NCBI GenBank assembly: GCA_903864835.1
Contig: CAIPHK010000022.1
Location: forward strand, 1-64,000
Length of the DNA: 64,000 nucleotides
Source: an uncultured bacterium
Lineage (GTDB): Bacteria > Margulisbacteria > Marinamargulisbacteria > SXXA01
Direction: 5' to 3'
The first letter of the stretch is position 1. Each line of letters begins with the position of its first letter. Under the pieces are notes generated by a model, which saw nothing but the letters and a program-made list of their open reading frames with translations, made no database searches and was not told the origin of the DNA. The translations under genes and the position numbers were made by a program. Of this stretch, positions 20,032-29,709 are shown one piece after another.

Positions 20032-21296
20032 CAGATTTTGAGCTCCAAATTATACGGGTCATTAAAGAGCTCTGCCAAGTTTAAAATATCGCCTAATTCA
20101 CAGAGCGCATCGCAGGCTTCTTGGTGAAGCACGGGGGATTCAAGCTCCGCAGCGCTCAAGGTATCCCGATACCACCGTTTCATCCAGCTTGAAATTTCGG
20201 TTAATCGGGATAAATTCATCATAATTCCTGAATGGACCGCCGAAAGTGCATCTTCATCCAAAGGAACACGCAGCCGGACGCAGGCGGGCCCACCGCCATT
20301 TTTTAAGCTCTCGCTCAAGTCCATCCATTGAATTTCGGAAATCCCCGCGTCCAAAATGCGCCGCTCAAGTCGATCACGGTGAGGCAGGCGTCGACACGAG
20401 TCCGGAGCGATCATGACCAGTCGGCCATCGGGAGTCTGAACCCATTGAGAATTAAACCAATAACTATCCACCGCATCCGACAGACTTAGCTCTTCATTTA
20501 AAAATTCGACGACCCGAGCCGACGGTAATTTATTGCGAATGGCCGCCGCTATGTCGCCGAATGGCACTGTGTACGCCAACTCATGCATCATCATCAACTC
20601 GCCGAAGCCCGTCGCAATGACATCATTATGAAACACTCCGGACTCCACCGCTGATGGCGCCTGTTGAACCATGAGCACCGACGATGGATCCAATCCATGC
20701 TGCAAGGTGATCCATTCCAACGCCTCCCGACTTTGCCTAGGAACAACAGTCGGCGGTAAGGGGGTTGGGTTCCCGACAGATCGGCCATAGACTGCGATAT
20801 AGAGGCCGTTTCCATCCGATCCCTGTAATCGAGTCCAATTGGCGGCCCCTTCGTCGGGGAACGATAGCACCACCGGATCATGAACCACAAAAAACGAGGG
20901 GTCGGCGAATAGGGTGCGCAAGAGACGCGTCGTAAACGGGGTTTCAACCGCACGATGAAGGTTTGATACCAAATTTGCCGGTGTAAAATGAACCCGTCTA
21001 TCCTTGGAATCTCGGGCAGCCGTGACCGTCGCGGCGTTGGCGGTCCACATGGCGGACGACGAATAGATCCGTTGACCATTCGCCAATGCGACCGGCCGGG
21101 GATGCGGCGGCAATACACCTTGTACCACCCCCAAATCCACCGTTCGTTTTAATTTCTCAATCGCCTGTAACCCCGCCCGAAGTGGCGAGGATACGGAATG
21201 TGCATTGACTTTTGATGCTCGGTTGCCATATCCCAATCCCCCAAAATGGTGAGTAGGCCCCGGAAGGCCATCCAAATTAAGTTCAAAAAACGGCAT
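20031..21296 (-). CDS. astB: N-succinylarginine dihydrolase
   Basis: AstB converts N2-succinylarginine to N2-succinylornithine, releasing CO2 and two ammonia, the second step of the arginine succinyltransferase route. The N-terminus (ELNLDGLPGPTHHFGGLGYGNRAS), HNDVIATGFGELMMMHE and catalytic C339 in NGGGPACVRLRVP are characteristic. The 421 residues are slightly shorter than the E. coli enzyme. It overlaps both neighbours by one base. Confidence 0.97.
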   Translation of the reverse strand: MPFFELNLDGLPGPTHHFGGLGYGNRASKVNAHSVSSPLRAGLQAIEKLKRTVDLGVVQGVLPPHPRPVALANGQRIYSSSAMWTANAATVTAARDSKDRRVHFTPANLVSNLHRAVETPFTTRLLRTLFADPSFFVVHDPVVLSFPDEGAANWTRLQGSDGNGLYIAVYGRSVGNPTPLPPTVVPRQSREALEWITLQHGLDPSSVLMVQQAPSAVESGVFHNDVIATGFGELMMMHELAYTVPFGDIAAAIRNKLPSARVVEFLNEELSLSDAVDSYWFNSQWVQTPDGRLVMIAPDSCRRLPHRDRLERRILDAGISEIQWMDLSESLKNGGGPACVRLRVPLDEDALSAVHSGIMMNLSRLTEISSWMKRWYRDTLSAAELESPVLHQEACDALCELGDILNLAELFNDPYNLELKI

Positions 21297-22759
21297 TACC
21301 CCATCATTCCCAATGGCAACGCCGACGGCATAACTAATGATTCATTTAAAGTTGAAACCACCGGATAGGCACAATAGTCTGCAGCATATAACGCAGTCGG
21401 GCGATGATTTCCTGACCAACCCAGCCCGCCAAAAGGCGCTTTACTCGACGACCCCGTCGTCGGTGAGTTCCAATTCACGATACCTGCACGAATGCGTCGA
21501 GAACAAAAATCAAATACACGTCGATCAATCGTAAATACACTCGACGATAATCCATACTTTGTATTGTTTGCCTCACGCACCGCGTCTTCAATAGACTCAA
21601 CTTCAATCAATTGAAGTAAGGGTCCAAAATACTCATCATCTTTTCGCCGAGAAATCATCGACACATCGACAACGACCGGATATACAAACGCCCCTATCGG
21701 GGCACGCCGGTTCCCCAATACACAGCCCCCTAGGCGCTCCCATTCGGCCAAAACGCCCGACAACCGATGGGCGACAGATTCGGATATCACCGGACCCATA
21801 AATGGCTCTGGGCGCTCCGTAAACCGTCCCACCCGAATACGCCCTACCCATTCCAATAGCCGCTCCACAATGAGTTGGGTATGCGGCGACCGCACGACAA
21901 TGAGGCGTCGGGCACAGGTACACCGCTGCCCCGAGGTTGCAAAGGCCGACTGAACAATCGCCAACGCCGCCGCATCTGCATCTTCCGCCGAATGGAGAAT
22001 CAACGGGTTATTTCCGCCCATTTCCATCGCCAACAATTTTTCGGGCGTGCGGCCAAACGAATGGGCCAATTGACGCCCCACAGACGCACTTCCTGTAAAA
22101 CACAGCACATCCAATTCTGAATGCCCGGCAACCATTTGGCCCACGACCCCACCCCCGTTGAGAACAGTAAACACGCCTTTAGGCAGCCCAACTTCCTGCC
22201 AAAGCGCCGCCAAAAACAACCCCACCATGGGAGTATGCTCACTCGGCTTCAACACCACTGAATTTCCGGCAATCAGCGCCGGAATATAGTGACCGTTGGC
22301 CAAATGGGCCGGAAAATTAAATGGGCCCAAGATCCCCAATACGCCATGCGGCCTGTGGGCCACAATCGTATCCGGTTGAGCAGACACCGACCGAATGCCG
22401 GTACGCTCGTGATAGGCGGTGATCGAAATATCCACCTTGGCCAACATGGTCCCCACTTCGCCTTCGGCTTCCCATAACGGTTTGCCCGTTTCTTCGGATA
22501 TCAATTGGGCCAAGTCGGCCCGTCGTTGGGTCAATAGGGATTGATAGTGTCGAACCAACTCAATTCGTTGGTCTACTGACACATCCGCCCAAGAAGGAAA
22601 GGCTTCCCGAGCGGCCATCATCGCCATATCAACATCCGTCTGGACTGCCGCCGCCCCTTCCCAAATTACGGAGCCATCCGCCGGATTTAACGAACGGAAC
22701 GTCTCCCCTTTGCCTTTGGACCAGCGTCCCCCGATAAAATGGGCACCTTTGAATACCAT
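21296..22759 (-). CDS. astD: N-succinylglutamate 5-semialdehyde dehydrogenase
   Basis: An aldehyde dehydrogenase of 487 residues oxidising succinylglutamate semialdehyde with NAD+. It carries N148 in GPFNFP, K171, E246 in MEMGGNNP and the nucleophile C280 in GQRCTCARR. ATG 22759 has AAGGAG eight bases upstream and gives the usual family N-terminus (FKGAHFIGGRW). The 5' end lies inside astA, a 73-base overlap that is unusually long. The stop overlaps astB by one base. Confidence 0.96.
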   Translation of the reverse strand: MVFKGAHFIGGRWSKGKGETFRSLNPADGSVIWEGAAAVQTDVDMAMMAAREAFPSWADVSVDQRIELVRHYQSLLTQRRADLAQLISEETGKPLWEAEGEVGTMLAKVDISITAYHERTGIRSVSAQPDTIVAHRPHGVLGILGPFNFPAHLANGHYIPALIAGNSVVLKPSEHTPMVGLFLAALWQEVGLPKGVFTVLNGGGVVGQMVAGHSELDVLCFTGSASVGRQLAHSFGRTPEKLLAMEMGGNNPLILHSAEDADAAALAIVQSAFATSGQRCTCARRLIVVRSPHTQLIVERLLEWVGRIRVGRFTERPEPFMGPVISESVAHRLSGVLAEWERLGGCVLGNRRAPIGAFVYPVVVDVSMISRRKDDEYFGPLLQLIEVESIEDAVREANNTKYGLSSSVFTIDRRVFDFCSRRIRAGIVNWNSPTTGSSSKAPFGGLGWSGNHRPTALYAADYCAYPVVSTLNESLVMPSALPLGMMG

Positions 22760-23838
22760 CGTTCAAATCTCCTTAAAAACGAATGGGGAATCAATGGAGA
22801 AAACCACATGACATCCCCGGCTTTTACATTTAATAATGTCGCATACGACCGCGATAATGTGATCGTATCGCCATCCACATCCAAATATCCCATACAGCTT
22901 CTGAAGTTTTCTAGTTTACCATTACTCATCAAAAATACCGGCTCATCGGAATGGGTCCCTTCGACAAAAATCCGATCCATCTCAGAGACAACACTCCCGA
23001 CACGCGCAAACCGTGCCTCTTGAACCGTCCGAATATCATCAACCGGGGCATTGACCTTGGGGCCCGCGTCAAAAACATCAATTAAGTCGGTAATTCGAAA
23101 CCCTTCTTGTTGGAGTAGTCGAAGCGCGGGAACTGTCTCCTCGTGGGTTTGAGAAATAACCGATACCGCGGCGTCCGGCAGCAAATCCGCATAAATGGGG
23201 AAATGGGGCAATAAATCCAGTATAAACGACCGATCCACTGCCGCCATATAATCGGCCTGTTGGAAATCCATATCAAATAGTTTTCGACCCACCGCATCCC
23301 AGAAGGGTGAGGTTCCGTCTGGGGTAATTACACCCCGCATTTCGGCCATGACATTGTCTGCAAACCGTTCCCGATGCATCGCCAAGAATAGAAATCGGGA
23401 CAAGGAGACCAATCGCCCCAGCCCCTTCTCACGATGGGAGCTATCCACATAGAGTCCCCCGATTTCTGTCGGCCCGCCAAAATGGATTTTGGGATGTAAC
23501 AACGTCGTTGCAACGGACTTGTCCATCGACACCGATCGCTGAACCGACTTTTCAATCTGAAACGCAGTCGATGGATCCGACACGCCCGCCCGCGACACTA
23601 ACTTACATGTCCCGACCACTGTCCGAGTAATCGCATGCTCCAATACAAAAAAATACACTTCGCCATTGGGGGCTTTAACAGGGTCATGAAAGGCCCGATG
23701 GGATAATATCAATTTTTTCTGAAGCGCACCGCGATCCCGAGGAAGCGAGGTCATTCCTAGTTTGGCATCATGCGCCAATCGATCAATCGCATCGATATCG
23801 TGAAGGGTCGCTGGACGAACCACATAGTCATGCAACAT
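22687..23838 (-). CDS. astA: Arginine N-succinyltransferase
   Basis: AstA transfers succinyl from succinyl-CoA to the alpha-amino group of arginine, the entry step of the pathway. Family landmarks are GLYVDSSHREKGLGRL, MAEMRGVITPDGTSPFWDA, PHFPIYADLLP and DLIDVFDAGPKV. I chose ATG 23838 (MLHDYVVRPAT), one base after the stop of the aminotransferase gene; an upstream in-frame start would overlap that gene. The C-terminus runs about 24 residues into astD with a basic, low-conservation tail, possibly acquired by loss of an earlier stop. Confidence 0.96.
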   Translation of the reverse strand: MLHDYVVRPATLHDIDAIDRLAHDAKLGMTSLPRDRGALQKKLILSHRAFHDPVKAPNGEVYFFVLEHAITRTVVGTCKLVSRAGVSDPSTAFQIEKSVQRSVSMDKSVATTLLHPKIHFGGPTEIGGLYVDSSHREKGLGRLVSLSRFLFLAMHRERFADNVMAEMRGVITPDGTSPFWDAVGRKLFDMDFQQADYMAAVDRSFILDLLPHFPIYADLLPDAAVSVISQTHEETVPALRLLQQEGFRITDLIDVFDAGPKVNAPVDDIRTVQEARFARVGSVVSEMDRIFVEGTHSDEPVFLMSNGKLENFRSCMGYLDVDGDTITLSRSYATLLNVKAGDVMWFSPLIPHSFLRRFERWYSKVPILSGDAGPKAKGRRSVR

Positions 23839-23839
23839 T

Positions 23840-25207
23840 TCAGATCCCCCCTTTCGAGATAACGCCTTCAATGCACGCCATCACTGCATCAATATCCGAT
23901 TGAGAAACCGCGCCTAATGGCGGTAAAAATCGCATCCGCATCGGGGAACTTCCCGCCGTAAACCCAATGACTCCGGCCTCAAATAAATCCAAAGAAAACT
24001 GTTTCACTTTGGCCGCATCTCCACCAAAAGGCGTGAATGCAACCATCATTCCCGTACCAAACGGCCCCCCAACCACAGACGGCATCCGATGGGATAATTC
24101 CTCCAATCGGTCCGAAAAATATGTGCCCAATGTCATATTTAGCCCATGGGGTCCAAAATAGCCGCAAGCGATCAATTGGTTAATGATATAAATTCCTGCG
24201 GCAATGGCCGTCGATGCCCCAGTAAATGTTTGGCTAACGAGCCCAGGACGGGGTTTAAATTTCGACCGAAACAACGTGCCACATACCTGCGTAATTTTTC
24301 CAACCGTGACGACGTCGACATACTCGTCCAATTCAAAATGTTGAAACGCGAACAATCGAGAGAGTCTGCCAAAGGTCTGGATTTCATCCACAATAATCGC
24401 CACATCATGGGCCCTTAGCACGTCCATCAGTGCCACAAAAAAAGACCTTGGCGCAGTGTAATACCCCCCTTCGCCTTGAACCAATTCAAATGCCATTGCG
24501 GCGTGGTCCCCGACATACCGTTTGAGATGGGACTTTAAGGTAGCCACTGCACGCGAGGTGCTTCCCTCAGGATCGTCCTCGGAAAAAAATGGAACATAAT
24601 CGACATCGATTGCAATCGGTAACCCTTCCCGATAAGCGGCCTTATCGGTCACCGAAGCGAGCGCAATGGTGCGCCCCATAAAACATCCTTCAAACGCCAA
24701 TAATCGACGTCGTGGCATTTTGGCCTGAAACACCATCTTCAAGGCATTTTCAGCCGCCATTGCGCCCGAGGTAGTGAGGAAACAATGATCCAAACCAGAT
24801 ACCGTAGTCAGAAGATGAATCATGTCCACCGTCGATGACGATTGTTGCAAATTCCCTTGCATTACCGTATCCGCCAAAAGGGCATCAAATGTCGCGGACA
24901 CTACCCCTGGCAGACTATGCCCAAAATGGGCCCCAATTCCATTAATAAAATCATATTTGATGCTGCCATCGGTCAATTCAATCAATGCCCCATTACCTAA
25001 GCCACTTGAAATGTAGGGGTAATACAATGGTCCACCGCGATCCTGGGCAAACTGGGCAATTTGATCGGCAACACCCGATACCAAATTTGGAGTTGCTGGA
25101 CGAATGCCTACGATCCCTTTTTGGTGATCCGACAGCGCCTGGAGAACCAAGTTCCGAGCTTGGGCCAATCGTGGATCGTTAAATAACTCTGAGGAATGTA
25201 ATGTCAT
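23840..25207 (-). CDS. Class III aminotransferase, probable succinylornithine transaminase (astC-like)
   Basis: A 455-residue PLP enzyme of the acetylornithine/4-aminobutyrate fold. It has DEIQTFGR at 274-281 and the PLP lysine K304 in TVGKITQ. As the first gene of an astC-A-D-B order it most likely converts N2-succinylornithine to the semialdehyde. It is longer than, and clearly diverged from, E. coli AstC, so I leave the symbol blank. Start ATG 25207 has a strong GGAGGTG. The N-terminal extension of about 60 residues before the usual ISSGLGN region is unusual for ArgD/AstC. Confidence 0.88.
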   Translation of the reverse strand: MTLHSSELFNDPRLAQARNLVLQALSDHQKGIVGIRPATPNLVSGVADQIAQFAQDRGGPLYYPYISSGLGNGALIELTDGSIKYDFINGIGAHFGHSLPGVVSATFDALLADTVMQGNLQQSSSTVDMIHLLTTVSGLDHCFLTTSGAMAAENALKMVFQAKMPRRRLLAFEGCFMGRTIALASVTDKAAYREGLPIAIDVDYVPFFSEDDPEGSTSRAVATLKSHLKRYVGDHAAMAFELVQGEGGYYTAPRSFFVALMDVLRAHDVAIIVDEIQTFGRLSRLFAFQHFELDEYVDVVTVGKITQVCGTLFRSKFKPRPGLVSQTFTGASTAIAAGIYIINQLIACGYFGPHGLNMTLGTYFSDRLEELSHRMPSVVGGPFGTGMMVAFTPFGGDAAKVKQFSLDLFEAGVIGFTAGSSPMRMRFLPPLGAVSQSDIDAVMACIEGVISKGGI

Positions 25208-25242
25208 GCAGCACCTCCGATTACACCGTCCGAATAGAAACC

Positions 25243-25269
25243 CTGTAGCGGCGGGTTACGCCACTACAG
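25243..25269 (-). terminator. Hairpin between the M20 and ast genes
   Basis: CTGTAGYGGCG and its complement form an 11-base stem around a five-base loop. On the minus strand the single imperfect pair is a G-U wobble, so it is better in that orientation. It lies beyond the M20 stop and before the ast operon. Only a weak T-rich tail follows, so it may be an attenuating hairpin or terminator. Confidence 0.55.
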
Positions 25270-25340
25270 ATTCGAGTTTCTTCCCTTTGCTCTACGATGA
25301 TTAGAAGTGCCCTGGTTTTTCAAATGGCAAACATGGCTCT

Positions 25341-25364
25341 GTTGCTAAATACTCAATTTGCAAC
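25341..25364. promoter_or_regulatory. Inverted repeat upstream of the ast operon
   Basis: GTTGC-T-AAAT, a five-base spacer, then ATTT-GCAAC forms a near-perfect dyad about 135 bases before the astC-like start. It could be an operator for the ast genes. It does not match the classic ArgR box, and no regulator gene is adjacent. Confidence 0.35.
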
Positions 25365-25382
25365 ATCGCAAATGCGAATTAG

Positions 25383-26747
25383 TTAGTTTGAGTACTCCTG
25401 CATAAACGCCATTGACGCCACAATTCCGCTACGAATATTCGCCAAACTCATCCGCTCGTTTGGTGCGTGAATTCCGTCATCGGGTAGATTCAGCCCCATA
25501 AGCACCGTATCTAAGCCCAATATTCGCTTAAATTCAGCCACAATCGGAATGGTGCCGCCTTCTCCTTGGAACACTGGTTTAACTCCGAATGCCGTCTCTA
25601 GGCCTCGCGCCGCCGCCCGAACCGCTGGATGATCTGTCGCTACGCGTGCCGGCATTGCGCCCGGTTCTTTGACCGTTACCGACAACCCCACCGGACAAAT
25701 CGTCGCCAAATACGACTTCACTCTGTCGATCATGACGTCCGGATTTTGATCGGCCACCAATCGCATACTGACCTTGCAGGATGCCACGGCCGGAATCACG
25801 GTTTTGGACCCCTCTCCGGTATAACCGCCCCAAATTCCATTCACATCTAACGTGGGCCGATACCACCGTCGGGCGTAGGGATGAAATCCCGGCTCCCCGA
25901 CCAATTTCTGAGCCCCCAACGTCTTGCAATACTCCACCTCGTTAAACGGGAGATCCTCCAAGGATTGGATTTGCTCGGCGGACAGCGGTCGAACCTCATC
26001 GTAAAATCCGGGAATTTGAACGATCCCATCGTCGTCTTTAAGTTTTGAAATCAATGACACCAACGAATGAATCGCATTGGGAACCGTGCCCCCATGTTGG
26101 CCCGAGTGTAAATCCCCAGACAAAACCCGAAGATGAAGCTCAAAATAGATCAAGCCACGTAAACTGGTACATAATGACGGGCGATCCTTCGCAATCATCG
26201 GGGTGTCCGACACCAAGGCCACTGTCGCCTGCAAATCAGTCTTATGCGCTTCCACAAACGGAACCAAGTTGGGGCTGCCGATCTCTTCTTCTCCCTCGAT
26301 CAAGAAAATCACGTTCACCGGCAAGGGCCCTTGCTTAAGCAATTCCTCCACCGCCGCCATATGACAATAAATCTGACCTTTATCGTCGGACACCCCCCGT
26401 GCATAAATCTGACCTTGGCGGCGGGTCGGTTCAAAAGGAGGTGTCTCCCATAACCCCAACGGATCGGGGGGTTGCACATCATAGTGTCCATAGATCAACA
26501 CCGTCGGCTTCGATGGATCCGTCGCTACTTTTCCAATGACCACCGGAAATCCAGGAGTTTCGGTTAAGGTCACCGCCGCCCCGATTTCCTCTAAGCGACG
26601 TGCGGTATACGCCGCACAGGCCATTACATCGGATCGATAGCCGGAATCCGCGCTCACACTCGGAAACCGGAGCCATTCTTCTAATCGGTCCAAATGATAT
26701 TCAAAACGGTCATCGGACAGTGACGCAACCCCGTGATTCAGACTCAT
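25383..26747 (-). CDS. M20 family dipeptidase
   Basis: A 454-residue zinc dipeptidase of the carnosinase-like M20 branch: first metal His in YGHYDVQPPD, bridging Asp in GVSDDKGQ, the EGEEEIGSPN catalytic Glu pair and LHSGQHGGTVPN in the dimerisation lid. ATG 26747 has GGAGGAG seven bases upstream and overlaps the ccsA stop as ATGA, so translation is coupled. No signal peptide is seen, so it probably acts on imported dipeptides in the cytoplasm. It lies directly upstream of the ast operon and may feed it amino acids. Confidence 0.93.
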   Translation of the reverse strand: MSLNHGVASLSDDRFEYHLDRLEEWLRFPSVSADSGYRSDVMACAAYTARRLEEIGAAVTLTETPGFPVVIGKVATDPSKPTVLIYGHYDVQPPDPLGLWETPPFEPTRRQGQIYARGVSDDKGQIYCHMAAVEELLKQGPLPVNVIFLIEGEEEIGSPNLVPFVEAHKTDLQATVALVSDTPMIAKDRPSLCTSLRGLIYFELHLRVLSGDLHSGQHGGTVPNAIHSLVSLISKLKDDDGIVQIPGFYDEVRPLSAEQIQSLEDLPFNEVEYCKTLGAQKLVGEPGFHPYARRWYRPTLDVNGIWGGYTGEGSKTVIPAVASCKVSMRLVADQNPDVMIDRVKSYLATICPVGLSVTVKEPGAMPARVATDHPAVRAAARGLETAFGVKPVFQGEGGTIPIVAEFKRILGLDTVLMGLNLPDDGIHAPNERMSLANIRSGIVASMAFMQEYSN

Positions 26748-28573
26748 CGTTGACTCCTCCAAAAGCGTGTTGGCAAATACGTTAACCAAATCAATACTAA
26801 TTGACTAAAAATAAAGGCCATCAGACCGATAAATGCCTGCTCCATAAACCCGTAGCTATGAAGGCCCACCCCCAACATGTTGACCCCAAACCATGAAAAC
26901 GAGGTGACAACATTGCCAAACAGCGCCATCGCAACCAACCCGCGATCCCGAATTAAGCCCCCTACCCGACTATGCAAAATTGCCGCATTCCAAAGAACGA
27001 TGATCATCGCACCGTTTTCCTTTGGATCCCATCCCCAGAACCGGCCCCAAGACTGATCCGCCCAAATCCCACCCAACACAGTGCCTACAAAACTAAACAG
27101 CAACCCAAAACACACGATGCCATAAATCATTCGAATTAAATTGGCGCGGGTGTCTTCATCCAAACTCGGGGTAAATACACCGCGAACCACATATACAATG
27201 GCCAAAAATCCGGCTAAAAATGTCGCTCCGTATCCGATACAAATCGTGACAACGTGGGTCGACAACCAAAAATTGGAATCCAACACCGCCTGCATCATTT
27301 GCATCGTGTCCCCTTGAAGGGATAAATGATGCGCCACAATCAGGGTCGAAAATCCGATCATTCCGGACACCATCGCCCCAATTCCGTTGCGATACGCCCG
27401 TTCCAATATCAATCCCAGGGCGATCGCCACCCATCCCACAAACACGGCTGACGTATACAAATTGGTAACCGGAGGACGACCCTCGATCCACATCCGAAGC
27501 GCTATAGCCAGGGTATGAAATCCGAAACCCCAAATCGTGAGCCAATAGGCCACCCGGAGAAGCCAGTCCCGATTAACTAACCAACTCGTAAAGGTCAAAA
27601 ACACAACCAGAAGATACACGCCCATCAACCCATAAAACGACTGACTTTTATTAAAATAAAACTCTAACTTCACCTTGGACATCGGCCCGGAATAGGATTT
27701 TGCTACCACCTGATGATAGGACTCCACTGCCCTATTAAACTTCGAGCTGTCCCCATGTTCCGCAGCACCGAAAGCGGCCGTTAAAAATACCGACGCAGGA
27801 TGCGCCCCCGGTTGCTTAAGCATGACCAGATAGCCATCGCCCAATGTCATCCAGTCGCCCTTGCCATCCAATGGCGGACAAGTCCGAAACAGCGCGGCCC
27901 GAGAAATATAATGAAACTGCTTAAAGTACAACATAATTTCATTGAGCGACTGAACCGTCGCAGGATTAAGCTCGGGCTGAACCGGATGCGCCTGCAATTG
28001 CGAGCGGGCACCGGGAACCTGCTCAACATAGCGTTGCGCGTAAATATCAAAATCACGAACCCCCTCCGGCCGGAACGTATTTTTAAGCTGGGTATAGCCC
28101 ACCAACTTGGACTTCAGTGCGATAATTGCCCGTTGATATCGACTTCGGCCCCGAGCCTCAACTTGTTCGGCAATACCGGCTTCTGCCTCTATTTTATCCA
28201 AATAGGGGAGCAGTTCCTTAAACGATAAAGTGGGCTTAGATTCTGTTTTTTGCCCTAGCATTCCCAAAATTTCCGAATCTTCAATAGCGACCAGCGGCAA
28301 GGTATCCGCTATGTCAGGATGCACCGCCACTTCAACGAGCCATTCCATTGGGGAGTAGGATTTATCCTTGGCCCGAAGAATCTGCTTACCCCGCAACCCC
28401 AACAACTCCGCCCGAGCCACGGTATCCAACGGCTTTACCCGGCCCTGATGCAACACCGGTACTTGTCCCAACTGATCCAAGTGATAGGGACTATGACTCC
28501 GACTCAAAAACGGGGTCGCAATCACCGCGACTACCCCAACTAACGTCAACCATGGAATCCATCGACGACTCAT
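26744..28573 (-). CDS. ccsA: Cytochrome c maturation protein CcsA/ResC-like
   Basis: 609 residues: an N-terminal membrane anchor with a large periplasmic region (to about residue 310), then a multi-pass CcsA domain. The tryptophan-rich haem-handling motif WGRFWGWDPKENG and flanking His residues identify the System II haem lyase component. ATG 28573 has GGAGG upstream and overlaps the resB stop as ATGA. The long extracytoplasmic N-terminal part is larger than in the classical CcsA and resembles the fused forms of Bacteroidetes and Epsilonproteobacteria, but ResB is separate here. Confidence 0.93.
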   Translation of the reverse strand: MSRRWIPWLTLVGVVAVIATPFLSRSHSPYHLDQLGQVPVLHQGRVKPLDTVARAELLGLRGKQILRAKDKSYSPMEWLVEVAVHPDIADTLPLVAIEDSEILGMLGQKTESKPTLSFKELLPYLDKIEAEAGIAEQVEARGRSRYQRAIIALKSKLVGYTQLKNTFRPEGVRDFDIYAQRYVEQVPGARSQLQAHPVQPELNPATVQSLNEIMLYFKQFHYISRAALFRTCPPLDGKGDWMTLGDGYLVMLKQPGAHPASVFLTAAFGAAEHGDSSKFNRAVESYHQVVAKSYSGPMSKVKLEFYFNKSQSFYGLMGVYLLVVFLTFTSWLVNRDWLLRVAYWLTIWGFGFHTLAIALRMWIEGRPPVTNLYTSAVFVGWVAIALGLILERAYRNGIGAMVSGMIGFSTLIVAHHLSLQGDTMQMMQAVLDSNFWLSTHVVTICIGYGATFLAGFLAIVYVVRGVFTPSLDEDTRANLIRMIYGIVCFGLLFSFVGTVLGGIWADQSWGRFWGWDPKENGAMIIVLWNAAILHSRVGGLIRDRGLVAMALFGNVVTSFSWFGVNMLGVGLHSYGFMEQAFIGLMAFIFSQLVLIWLTYLPTRFWRSQR

Positions 28574-29709
28574 GACCGTTTCCTCCGCTTCCAAAATCGA
28601 CCCAATGATCCCAAAAAGTGAATCACCAATCCCAATGCAATAATTCCGCAAGAAATATACGGCATCAACCACCCCGGATTTTGCACGACTTGCAACACCG
28701 TGGAGGTTCCGTCCTGACCAAAGCTCGCCTGATAAAAGGTTCGTCCGCTATACCGCAGGGGATTATTCATATAAATGGTGGTATCGCGTTCAACGCGATG
28801 GGCCGGATCATGAAGCTTCACCGCGGATGCATATCGCCTTGGGATCGTGGTGTCAGGGTAATATTCTTGCGTAAATTTTACCAATTCCAACTCAAATGGC
28901 ACATAAAACCGAGCCGGACGGATCACCATAGAGTAGGTCTGTCCCGCGACCACCACCGATTGCGGCGCACCCAACCCATTGGATAATAGCCAAGTCCCCT
29001 TCGATCCTTCTTTGGACACAATTTCAACAAAAACAGCAACCACATTCCGATAGTCATCCCGGGTTACGATCGGCATCGGAAATGCCGTAATTGCGGCGCC
29101 AACACCCGTCGTTGCATGAGGCAATTCGCCCCCTACCTCCGCGTTCATTTGCAAACGAGAATTGGGATAAGCCGCCACCACCTTCATTGAAAAGGGTATC
29201 GACGGGTGAGTGACTACCGCCCCGGCTTTAAACAAGGACTGAGGAATTTGTACAACCCGATCCATCGTGGGCGTCAACTCCCGGGTAATAGACAATTCCA
29301 CATCCTGGGCCGACTCTGAGAAATTTACTGATTCACCGTTAGCGATCGTCATCTGACTTTCGGTTGATCGGATACTGCTGTAACCGGCACCTACAATCAA
29401 AAGGAGGACTCCCCAATGGGTCAATCCGATCCCAATTTTTGCCCTCGTCCATTTAAACCGTGTAAAATGGGCCGCCAACAAATTTAAAAACAATAGGATT
29501 CCCAACAACTTCCCACCGGGACACAACGGAATCGTTCCAAATCGCGTCGGAAACATGACCCATAGAACATCAAAATACCGACGTTTGGCCTCAAAAATCC
29601 CCAAGTCTACCTGCGCCATCGTCATCACAAAAATCAAGATCGCCAGCAACACTAGCAACGTCACCGTAATTCGCAACGAACTCATCGTCCGAAGTATTTT
29701 TTTAAGCAT
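28570..29709 (-). CDS. resB: Cytochrome c biogenesis protein ResB
   Basis: 379 residues with membrane segments near the N-terminus (LRITVTLLVLLAILIFVMTM), around LLGILLFLNLL and THWGVLLLIVGAGYSSI, a large periplasmic domain and a final C-terminal membrane helix. This is the ResB/Ccs1 layout. With CcsA it forms the System II complex that carries haem out and attaches it to CxxCH apocytochromes. The start overlaps the preceding lipoprotein stop by one base (TAATG), with GGAGG upstream. Confidence 0.92.
   Translation of the reverse strand: MLKKILRTMSSLRITVTLLVLLAILIFVMTMAQVDLGIFEAKRRYFDVLWVMFPTRFGTIPLCPGGKLLGILLFLNLLAAHFTRFKWTRAKIGIGLTHWGVLLLIVGAGYSSIRSTESQMTIANGESVNFSESAQDVELSITRELTPTMDRVVQIPQSLFKAGAVVTHPSIPFSMKVVAAYPNSRLQMNAEVGGELPHATTGVGAAITAFPMPIVTRDDYRNVVAVFVEIVSKEGSKGTWLLSNGLGAPQSVVVAGQTYSMVIRPARFYVPFELELVKFTQEYYPDTTIPRRYASAVKLHDPAHRVERDTTIYMNNPLRYSGRTFYQASFGQDGTSTVLQVVQNPGWLMPYISCGIIALGLVIHFLGSLGRFWKRRKRS

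Noticed and set aside
25383-26747. The M20 enzyme as the missing succinylglutamate desuccinylase
   Set aside because: Its motifs fit the carnosinase-like dipeptidase branch, and it is coupled to ccsA and separated from the ast operon by a hairpin, so a desuccinylase role is weaker than for the transglutaminase-fold gene.
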